This document shows positions 26,335 through 32,501 of a stretch of 41,171 bases of DNA, one piece after another (the first letter of the stretch is position 1; the number at the start of each line of letters is the position of its first letter). The DNA is from Armatimonadota bacterium (GTDB lineage Bacteria > Sysuimicrobiota > Sysuimicrobiia > Sysuimicrobiales > Kaftiobacteriaceae). The translations under genes were made by a program, and so were the position numbers. A model generated the notes under the pieces. That model worked only from the letters and a program-made list of their open reading frames with translations. It ran no database searches and was not told where the DNA came from. The DNA lies in NCBI GenBank assembly GCA_031081675.1, contig JAVHLZ010000006.1, positions 69,087 to 110,257 of the forward strand, written 5' to 3'.

Positions 26335-27335
26335 GACGCGCCTCCCCCGTACTCCCGGTACCACGATTCCGAGACTGCCGCCAGGCCCGTCGGCGCCAGC
26401 CCTCGCTTGCGCCACCAGGGCTGGCCGTGCTCGCCCGCGATCTCGTGCAGCCGCCGCATGCGCTCCGCCCCCGCCGTGTGCAGCCACCGGCGGCGCTCGG
26501 CGCGGTCGGCGATCCGCAGGGCTTCCTCCCACACCGCCCGGCCCCCCAGGAAACCCGACGCCCCCGCGCGGCACGCCACCTCCACCTGGGTGACGAACTC
26601 GTCGTACCCGACCCCGCCGCTGAGCAGGACCCAGGGCACCGGCGAGGCGGCGTCCAGCCGACGGCACGCCTCCAGCAGCGCCCCCGCATCCCGCGCGCGC
26701 CGGAGGTCGCCCGGGAACTGGACCTTCAGCACATCCACTCCCAGCCCGCCCAGCTCACGCGCGGTGCGCGCCACCAGGTCCGCCCGGTGCGCGGCGAACG
26801 TCTCGGGGTCCTCGCCGGCAGCGGGGTACACGATCGGTTCCAGGACGAACGGCAGGTCCCACCGGCGGCAGTCCTCGGCAACCCGGAGGACCACGTCCCG
26901 CTGGTGGGCGGCGGCGTCGGTCAGGTCCGGCCGGTAGTACAGCAGGAGCTTCGCCCCCGCAGCGCCCATGCGCCGGATCTTCTCGACGCTCCACCCCTCC
27001 AGCAGCCGGGTCATCCTGCCCTGGGGGAGCTCTTCGTACCCGGTCTCCTCCAGGCTCACCAGCAACCCCGTCCGGCCCGGCAGAACGCCGCCGGCGATGG
27101 CCTGGGCCGCGCCGTACAGCGGGTCCAGCAGCACTGCGGTGGACACCGGCGCCAGGGCTTCCGCCAGGTCCAGCTTGACCTCCACCAGGGCCCGAGCCTC
27201 CACCCGGTCGGGGGACTGCGGGTTCAGCAGCCTCTGCAGGGACCCCCGGTGATCCATGGCGCAGATGGCGAAGATGCCGCCCGGATCGGAGATCTGCTGG
27301 AGGCCGCGCACCTTGCCGACGGTCAGCGGTTCCAC
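26331..27335 (-). CDS. Class I aldolase of the LacD (tagatose-1,6-bisphosphate aldolase) family
   Basis: 334 residues, TIM-barrel. CAMDHRGSLQRLLNP at the N-terminus, LLDPLYGA, MGAAGAKLLLYYRPD, the Schiff-base lysine region DVLKVQFP and the phosphate-binding VLLSGGVGYDEF...GASGFLGGRAVW are LacD signatures. LacD enzymes cleave tagatose-1,6-bisphosphate to DHAP and glyceraldehyde-3-phosphate and usually also accept fructose-1,6-bisphosphate. Because pfkA is only 8 nt upstream, its role may be glycolytic FBP cleavage; this is inference. The related sulfofructose-phosphate aldolase is an alternative, but no sulfoquinovose genes are here. GTG 27335 has AGGAGGT upstream, part of which is the pfkA stop. 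Confidence 0.88.
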   Translation of the reverse strand: MEPLTVGKVRGLQQISDPGGIFAICAMDHRGSLQRLLNPQSPDRVEARALVEVKLDLAEALAPVSTAVLLDPLYGAAQAIAGGVLPGRTGLLVSLEETGYEELPQGRMTRLLEGWSVEKIRRMGAAGAKLLLYYRPDLTDAAAHQRDVVLRVAEDCRRWDLPFVLEPIVYPAAGEDPETFAAHRADLVARTARELGGLGVDVLKVQFPGDLRRARDAGALLEACRRLDAASPVPWVLLSGGVGYDEFVTQVEVACRAGASGFLGGRAVWEEALRIADRAERRRWLHTAGAERMRRLHEIAGEHGQPWWRKRGLAPTGLAAVSESWYREYGGGAS

Positions 27336-27343
27336 GGGACCTC

Positions 27344-28315
27344 CTACGTGGCCAGAGTCCGGATCAGGCTCAGCAACCGCAGGTCCAGCGTCTTCTTGTT
27401 GGCCGCCACCTCCGCCAGGGGCGTCGTGTCGATTTCTCCCCGGCGGAGACCGACCATGACCCCGTCTGTCCCCTCCACCAGCAGGTCCACGGCGGCTGCC
27501 CCGGTGCGGGTCGCCAGCAGGCGGTCAAAGGCGGTGGGCGCCCCGCCCCGCTGCACGTGGCCCAGGATGGTGGCCCGCAACTCGTATCCCAGCCGCTCCC
27601 GGTGCTCGTGGAAATACCGGATCAGGCGCTCGGCGTTGTAGGCGGCCCCCTCGGCCACCACCACCAGCGCGTGAGCCTTGCCCCGCTGCGCCGCCAGGCG
27701 GAGGTCCTCCACAATCTGCTCAGGGTGGATCTCGACTTCGGGGATCACCACCGACTCGGCGCCCCCGGCCAGAGCCGTCATCAGGGCCAGGTACCCGCAC
27801 TGCCGGCCCATCACCTCCACCAGGAAGGCCCGCTGCAGGGCGGACGCGGTGGTCTTGAGCCGGTCCACCGCCTCCAGGGCGATGTTCAGCGCGGTGTCCA
27901 CGCCGATGGTGATGTCGGCGCCGTAGACGTCATTGTCGATGGTGGATGCCACGCCCACGACCCGCACTCCGGCCCGCGACAGCTCACAGGCGCCGCACTG
28001 GGAGCCGCTGCCGCCGATGACCACCAGGGCGTCGATCCGGTGTTCCTCCAGGGTCGCCAGGGCCCGCCGTCGTCCCTCGGGGGTCTGGAACTCGGGGCAA
28101 CGCGCCGAGTGCAGGATGGTGCCGCCCAGCTGGATGATCCCCCCCACATCGCGGGCGGTGAGGGGCACCACCTCGCCCGCGATGAGGCCGGCGTAGCCGT
28201 GGCGGATGCCCACGACCTCCCACCCGGCCACCACCGCCGTCCGCACCACGGCCCGGATGGCGGCGTTCATGCCCGGCGCGTCTCCCCCGCTGGTCAGCAC
28301 GCCCACCCGCGGCAT
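27344..28315 (-). CDS. pfkA: ATP-type 6-phosphofructokinase
   Basis: 323 residues. It aligns without gaps to E. coli PfkA at the key sites: Gly11 (LTSGGDAPG), Arg72, Gly104 and catalytic Asp127 (STIDND). MGRQCGYLALMTALAGGAE follows. Gly104 is the ATP-type residue (PPi enzymes have Asp). Unusually, position 103, normally the Mg2+-contacting Asp of GGDGS, is Ser (VIGGSGSQCGA), which may affect metal or nucleotide use. The start is ATG 28315, 9 nt after an extended -10 element. It is the first gene of a four-gene operon with the LacD-type aldolase, the membrane peptide and the flavoenzyme. Confidence 0.93.
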   Translation of the reverse strand: MPRVGVLTSGGDAPGMNAAIRAVVRTAVVAGWEVVGIRHGYAGLIAGEVVPLTARDVGGIIQLGGTILHSARCPEFQTPEGRRRALATLEEHRIDALVVIGGSGSQCGACELSRAGVRVVGVASTIDNDVYGADITIGVDTALNIALEAVDRLKTTASALQRAFLVEVMGRQCGYLALMTALAGGAESVVIPEVEIHPEQIVEDLRLAAQRGKAHALVVVAEGAAYNAERLIRYFHEHRERLGYELRATILGHVQRGGAPTAFDRLLATRTGAAAVDLLVEGTDGVMVGLRRGEIDTTPLAEVAANKKTLDLRLLSLIRTLAT

Positions 28316-28324
28316 CGCGTTTCC

Positions 28325-28333
28325 ATCATACCA
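28325..28333 (-). promoter_or_regulatory. Extended -10 promoter of the pfkA operon
   Basis: TGG-TATGAT on the minus strand ends 9 nt before the pfkA ATG, so the leader would be 2-3 nt. The expected -35 area lies inside the adjoining 9-nt repeat array and shows no consensus. Confidence 0.5.
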
Positions 28334-28337
28334 GGGG

Positions 28338-28413
28338 ATCTGCGCAATCTGCGCGATCTCCGCACTCCTGCATTTCGGCTCCTTCCGCGGGGATCGCGCA
28401 GATCGCGGGGACC
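28338..28413. repeat. Inverted array of 9-nt units (CAATCTGCG / CGATCTGCG), copy 2
   Basis: The left arm has GGATCTGCG, CAATCTGCG, CGATCTCCG; the right arm has GATCGCGCAGATCGCGGGG. A core of 20 nt at 28345-28364 is identical to 24887-24906. It fills the gap between pfkA and the response regulator gene, so the pfkA operon has a copy at each end. Confidence 0.8.
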
Positions 28414-28420
28414 GCGTGGG

Positions 28421-29095
28421 TCAGGGTTGGATCAGCCCTTTGCGGATGGCGTAGCGGACCAGGAGGGCCCGGTCGTGGAGGTCGAGCTTCTCCATGATGT
28501 GGGCCCGGTGGGTCTGCACGGTCTTGACGCTGATGAACAGGCGCTCGGCGATCTGCTGGTTGGTCAGGCCCTCCGCCAGCAGGACCAGGATCTCCCGCTC
28601 CCGCTCGGTCAGGCCGTCGTAGCGGTCCCGCCCTTCCCCGGAGCGCACCCGCTCCAGGTAGTCCTGCACCACGCTCCGGGCCACCGAGGGATACAGGAAC
28701 GCCTCCCCCCGGGCGGCGGCCCGCACCGCCTCCACCAGATCGGAGGCGGCCGCACGCTTGAGCACGTACCCCGACGCCCCCAGCTGCAGCAGCTGGAAGA
28801 CGTAGGACTCGTCCTCGTGCATGGTCAGGATGAGCACGGCGGTGTCGGGGCTGATCCGGCGGATCTCCCGGGTGGCCTCCACGCCGTTCATCTGGGGCAT
28901 GCTGATGTCCATGACCACCACGTGGGGACGCACCCGCCGCACCAGCTCCACCGCTTCCCGGCCGGTGGTGGCCTCGCCCACCACCTCAAAGTCCGGTTCG
29001 GCCTCCAGGATCATGCGGATTCCTTCGCGGACGATGGCGTGGTCGTCGGCGATCAGGATCCGGATGGTGGACACCGACTGCGCCGCCTTGGCCAT
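28421..29095 (-). CDS. NarL/LuxR-family response regulator (paralogue 1)
   Basis: 224 residues. The receiver domain has acidic ADDH, phospho-acceptor Asp in VVVMDISMP and a conserved Lys in YVLKRA. The C-terminal LuxR-type helix-turn-helix is LTEREREILVLLAEGLTNQQIAERLFISVKTVQTHRAHIMEKL. It is about three-quarters identical (counted by eye) to the regulator at 31282-31932, including MHEDESYVFQLL and RGEAFLYPSVAR. It is transcribed away from the kinase gene. ATG 29095 was chosen after GTGAGGAAG; ATG 29149 is a longer option without a ribosome-binding site. Confidence 0.92.
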   Translation of the reverse strand: MAKAAQSVSTIRILIADDHAIVREGIRMILEAEPDFEVVGEATTGREAVELVRRVRPHVVVMDISMPQMNGVEATREIRRISPDTAVLILTMHEDESYVFQLLQLGASGYVLKRAAASDLVEAVRAAARGEAFLYPSVARSVVQDYLERVRSGEGRDRYDGLTEREREILVLLAEGLTNQQIAERLFISVKTVQTHRAHIMEKLDLHDRALLVRYAIRKGLIQP

Positions 29096-29257
29096 CTTCC
29101 TCACCTCGCCGGCCGTGTCCCGCAGGGTGACTGCCCGTACCTGCAACATATGGCGGGATCCGGTCCGGGGCCATCAGGTGCCGGCCGGATTATGGCATCG
29201 GTGCCCGAGAGGCCCCTCGGGCGGCCGACCGATGGGCCCAGCCCGGGCGCCCTACAG

Positions 29258-29263
29258 TACAAT
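29258..29263 (+). promoter_or_regulatory. -10 element (TACAAT) of the zinc-ribbon gene, leaderless arrangement
   Basis: TACAAT ends exactly 7 nt before GTG 29271, the same distance as at 435-448 and 29546-29559. No ribosome-binding site precedes the GTG and no -35 consensus is visible. Confidence 0.45.
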
Positions 29264-29270
29264 ATGATGG

Positions 29271-29483
29271 GTGGTGCCCATGGGCGTCTCCGGCAGTCGC
29301 GTGCGGCACTCTCCGTCTCCGGACCTGGCCATCTGTCCCCACTGCGGGGCCATCTTTGTCCCCTCTCCGGGAGGCGCCTGCCCCCGGTGCGGGTATCCCC
29401 TCACCGCCGTCCTGGACCGCCGGGCCCTTCCGCGCACGCCTCCACTGCCCGACATCCACCCCCCGCTGCGGCGGGCCGGCTGA
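29271..29483 (+). CDS. Small zinc-ribbon protein
   Basis: 70 residues. A single zinc ribbon, CPHCGAIF...GACPRCGYPL, has two CxxC knuckles 13 residues apart, with Pro- and Arg-rich flanks. It has no membrane segment. It lies in the divergent region between a response regulator and the histidine kinase, 75 nt upstream of the kinase. It could be a regulatory or redox/zinc-sensing accessory, but this is a guess from position. Start choices are GTG 29271 (7 nt after TACAAT), GTG 29274 or ATG 29280. Confidence 0.6.
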   Translation: MVPMGVSGSRVRHSPSPDLAICPHCGAIFVPSPGGACPRCGYPLTAVLDRRALPRTPPLPDIHPPLRRAG

Positions 29484-29545
29484 GCGGCCTTCCGCTCCCC
29501 TCTGCCCCTGCCCGGGCGCCCGAAGACAACCCCCCGCGGGCTGTG

Positions 29546-29551
29546 TACGAT
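29546..29551 (+). promoter_or_regulatory. -10 element (TACGAT) of the histidine kinase gene
   Basis: TACGAT is 7 nt before GTG 29559; AAGACA lies 17 nt upstream (29523-29528) as a possible -35. AGGAG overlaps the region but is only 2 nt from the GTG, too close for normal use unless TTG 29568 is the start. Confidence 0.4.
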
Positions 29552-29558
29552 AGGAGAT

Positions 29559-31292
29559 GTGACGGTTTTGACGGGTGCGCTGGCGGTCGGCGTCGGCATC
29601 CACCTGGCCCTGACCCTCTTTCTGCTCCTGCGCTATCTGGAGGGCCGTGAGCGGCAGATCGGGTGGTGGGCCGTCGCCTATGCCCTGTTCGCCTCCCACG
29701 TGGTGGCCGAAACCCTTCTCACCCTCACCCCCTCCAGCACTCTGGTCGCCATCCGGCACGCTCTGTTCCTGGCGTCGGCGTGGGCCATGGTGCAGAGCTT
29801 CCGCCCCGACCGGCGGGTCACGATCCTGGCCGTGGTGGGCATCGCTGCCTCCGCGGTTCTGGCGGAGGCGTCCTGGACCGCCGCCGCGGTGGTGGCGTCG
29901 GTGCTGGGCGGGGCCGCGTTTGCGGGCAGCGCCGGCCTGCTGTACGGCCAGGAGCGGGGCCTGCAGACCACCAGCGCCCGGCTGCTGTTCTGGGGGCTGC
30001 TGCTGACCGGGATGCTGGCGCTGGTCTACCCCCTGCTGCGACCGCACCCGGTCCTGGCCGGCGTGGGGGCGGGTTTTTCGGGGCTGTTCACCCTGCTGTT
30101 CAGCATCGGCATCGTCCTGCTGGCCCTCCAGCGCACCCGGGACCTGGTGACCATGAGCGCCATCGCCGAGTCCCTGAACCGCTCCCTGGACGTCCACAGC
30201 GCCGTGAGCCGGGCGCTGGACCTGCTGGTGGACCTGATGCGGCTGAGCAGCGGGTGGATCTACCTGCGCCGCGATGGCGGGTTTGCCATCGCCGCCACCA
30301 AGAACCTCCCCCTGGAACTGGCCGCCTCCGACATGGCCGCCATGGAGGGGGACTGCCGCTGCCTGGAGATGCTCCGCAACGAACAGCTGGCCGACGCGGT
30401 CACCATCGTGCACTGCGAGAGGCTGGAGCAGGCGGGGTGGGACGCGCCCCGCCACGTCACGGTTCCCCTGCGCACCGCCGGAGGCACCATGGGCGTGATG
30501 AACCTGCTCCTGCCCCGGCGGCGCGCCCTGACCAGCCGGGAGCTGGCCACCCTGTCGGCCATCGGCGACCAGATCGGGCTGGCGGCGGAACGCGCCCGGC
30601 TGTACGAGGAAGTGCGGGCCAAGGAGGCGATGCGGGGCGAGCTGCTGCAGAAACTCATCACCGCCCAGGAGGAGGAGCGGCGCCGCATCGCCCGGGAGCT
30701 CCACGATGAGGCGGGCCAGGCCCTGACCGCCCTCATCCTCAACCTGGAGGTGGCCGAGCGCTCGGCCGCGCCGCCGGAGCAGCAGCGGCTGAGCCGCCTG
30801 CGGGGCATCGCCGAGGATACCCTGCGGGAGCTGCGGAAGATGATCTACGACCTGCGCCCCACCATCCTGGACGACCTGGGGCTGGCGGCGGCCATCCGGT
30901 GGTACGTGAAGGAGCACGTGGAGCCCCAGGGGCTGCAGGTGGACCTGACCCTGGCCGGGTTGGACGAGCGCATGCCCCACCACATCGAGACGGCCGTCTT
31001 CCGCATCGTCCAGGAAGCCCTGACCAACGTGCTCAAGCACGCCGACGCCCGCCGGGCCTGGGTCACCGTGGCGCTGGCCGACGGCCAGGTGCGCCTGTCG
31101 GTGACCGACGACGGCCGCGGGTTTGACCCCCAGGCTCTGCCCCGGGCGCGGGACGGCCGGGGGCTGGGGCTGATGGGCATGCAGGAGCGGACGGAACTGC
31201 TGGGGGGGACGTGGAAGATCACGTCCCGGCCTCAGGCGGGCACCCGCATCGAGGCCGTCATCCCCGTGGAGGTCCCATCCGATGGCCATTAA
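29559..31292 (+). CDS. Membrane sensor histidine kinase with GAF domain (NarX/DegS-type HisKA_3)
   Basis: 577 residues. About seven hydrophobic segments (1-195) are followed by a GAF domain (about 205-350). Next come a HisKA_3 dimerisation helix with phospho-acceptor His382 (RRIARELHDEAGQALTALI) and an HATPase domain with the N-box EALTNVLKHADA and DDGRGFDP/GLGLMGMQER. The GAF domain has a cysteine group, Cys266-x-Cys268-x17-Cys286 (DCRCLEM ... VHCERL), which could bind a metal or Fe-S cluster or act as a thiol switch. The partner regulator gene overlaps its end by 11 nt. Proximity to the oxidase locus suggests redox or oxygen sensing (inference). Confidence 0.92.
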   Translation: MTVLTGALAVGVGIHLALTLFLLLRYLEGRERQIGWWAVAYALFASHVVAETLLTLTPSSTLVAIRHALFLASAWAMVQSFRPDRRVTILAVVGIAASAVLAEASWTAAAVVASVLGGAAFAGSAGLLYGQERGLQTTSARLLFWGLLLTGMLALVYPLLRPHPVLAGVGAGFSGLFTLLFSIGIVLLALQRTRDLVTMSAIAESLNRSLDVHSAVSRALDLLVDLMRLSSGWIYLRRDGGFAIAATKNLPLELAASDMAAMEGDCRCLEMLRNEQLADAVTIVHCERLEQAGWDAPRHVTVPLRTAGGTMGVMNLLLPRRRALTSRELATLSAIGDQIGLAAERARLYEEVRAKEAMRGELLQKLITAQEEERRRIARELHDEAGQALTALILNLEVAERSAAPPEQQRLSRLRGIAEDTLRELRKMIYDLRPTILDDLGLAAAIRWYVKEHVEPQGLQVDLTLAGLDERMPHHIETAVFRIVQEALTNVLKHADARRAWVTVALADGQVRLSVTDDGRGFDPQALPRARDGRGLGLMGMQERTELLGGTWKITSRPQAGTRIEAVIPVEVPSDGH

Positions 31293-31932
31293 GGTTCTGA
31301 TCGCCGACGACCACGCCATCGTCCGCGAGGGCGTCCGCATGATCCTCGAGCGGGAACAGGACATCGAGGTGGTGGGCGAGGCGGGGGACGGCCAGCAGGC
31401 CCTGGAGCTGGTGGAGCGCCTGCGGCCCGACGTGGTGATCATGGACATCAGCATGCCGGGCATGGGCGGCATCGAGGCCACCCACAAAGTCAAAGAGCGC
31501 CATCCGGGCGTCGCGGTGCTGGCCCTGACCATGCACGAGGACGAGTCCTACGTCTTCCAGCTGCTGCGGGCGGGGGCCTCGGGCTACGTGCTCAAGCGCG
31601 CGGCCGCCTCCGACCTGGTCCAGGCGGTCCGCTCGGCCGCCCGGGGAGAAGCGTTCCTGTATCCCTCGGTCGCCCGCAAGGTGGTGGAGGACTACCTCAA
31701 GCGGGTCGAGGCCGGGGAGGAGCGGGACCGCTACGACGGACTGACCGAGCGGGAGAAGGAGATCCTCACCCTCATCGCCCAGGGGCTGTCCAACCAGCAG
31801 ATCGCCGAGCGCCTGTTCATCAGCATCAAGACGGTGCAGACGCACCGGGCCCACATCCTGGAGAAGCTGGGCCTGCACGACCGCACCGAACTGGTCCGCT
31901 ACGCCATCCGCAAGGGCCTCATTGAACCCTGA
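31282..31932 (+). CDS. NarL/LuxR-family response regulator (paralogue 2)
   Basis: 216 residues. The receiver has ADDHAIVREG, phospho-acceptor Asp in VVIMDISMP and YVLKRA. The DNA-binding LuxR domain is LTEREKEILTLIAQGLSNQQIAERLFISIKTVQTHRAHILEKL. ATG 31282 lies inside the end of the kinase gene with GGAGGT 8 nt upstream, so it is the co-translated cognate regulator. Paralogue 1 on the other side of the kinase keeps nearly the same recognition helix (FISVKTVQTHRAH versus FISIKTVQTHRAH), so both may bind the same sites. Confidence 0.94.
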   Translation: MAIKVLIADDHAIVREGVRMILEREQDIEVVGEAGDGQQALELVERLRPDVVIMDISMPGMGGIEATHKVKERHPGVAVLALTMHEDESYVFQLLRAGASGYVLKRAAASDLVQAVRSAARGEAFLYPSVARKVVEDYLKRVEAGEERDRYDGLTEREKEILTLIAQGLSNQQIAERLFISIKTVQTHRAHILEKLGLHDRTELVRYAIRKGLIEP

Positions 31933-31973
31933 GGCCCCTCGCGCGGGGCCCGTCATCCCCGCCAGGGGCGGGG
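31933..31973. terminator. Two GC hairpins in the convergent gap
   Basis: GGCCCC/GGGGCC (31933-31938, 31945-31950) and CCCCGCC-AGG-GGCGGGG (31957-31973) sit between the convergent response-regulator and oxidase-locus genes. There is no U-tract; they may act as bidirectional transcription barriers. Confidence 0.4.
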
Positions 31974-31985
31974 AGCCTCCGCGGG

Positions 31986-32501
31986 TCAGCGGCCGGTGGC
32001 GATCCGGGTGAGCAGAAAGACGATGTAGCCGTACGTCGCCCAGATGCCGCCCAGGAGGGCCCCCAGCAGGGCCAGGGGCGGGACGGGGTACGGGCTGATG
32101 AGGCCCGGCTGGGGGCTGAGGGCCTGCAGGACCTGCCGGCCGGGCCGGACCGCGGGGCGCCACGCGGGGCGCTCCGCGAGGGTCAGGGCCGCCCGCTGCG
32201 GAGGCTCGGACACCTCCGCCTCGATCTCCGGGTACGGGCGCCCGGACGGCAGCGCCAGGACCGCTCTCCCGGACGCGTCGGTGGTCACCTCTCCCAGGGG
32301 AAGCCAGCCGAAGGCGGTGCGGGCCCGGAAGGCCACGGTGGCGCCTTCCACGGGCTCCCCGGAATCGTCCGTCACCACCGCCGCGACCTGCGGCCGCCCT
32401 CCGGGCCCCGACTCCAGGGAGAGGGCGACGCCGGCGGCCGCCCCCGAGGACAGGAGGAGGATCCCCACCACCGCGGCCGCCGCACTAACGGGCCAGCGCA
32501 T
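31986..32501 (-). CDS. Ig-like domain membrane protein, last gene of the respiratory locus
   Basis: 171 residues. The N-terminal signal/anchor (PVSAAAAVVGILLLSSGAAAG) is followed by an exported beta-sandwich of the carboxypeptidase-regulatory/CNA-B kind (VVTDDSGEPVEGATVAFRA, VTTDASGRAVLALPSG). A C-terminal transmembrane helix (PPLALLGALLGGIWATYGYIVFLL) completes it. ATG 32501 lies within the end of nrfD (17-nt overlap), so it is tightly coupled. I know no named family; an accessory or assembly subunit of the NrfD/Fe-S complex is plausible. It has no cysteines and so no redox centre of its own. Confidence 0.7.
   Translation of the reverse strand: MRWPVSAAAAVVGILLLSSGAAAGVALSLESGPGGRPQVAAVVTDDSGEPVEGATVAFRARTAFGWLPLGEVTTDASGRAVLALPSGRPYPEIEAEVSEPPQRAALTLAERPAWRPAVRPGRQVLQALSPQPGLISPYPVPPLALLGALLGGIWATYGYIVFLLTRIATGR

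Noticed and set aside
26331-27335. Sulfoquinovose pathway aldolase (YihT-like)
   Set aside because: The fold family is shared, but no sulfoquinovosidase, isomerase or SF kinase is near; pfkA next door favours FBP/TBP cleavage.
24875-28413. CRISPR array from the nonamer repeats
   Set aside because: Units are 9 nt with no unique spacers and the arms are inverted; no cas genes are present.
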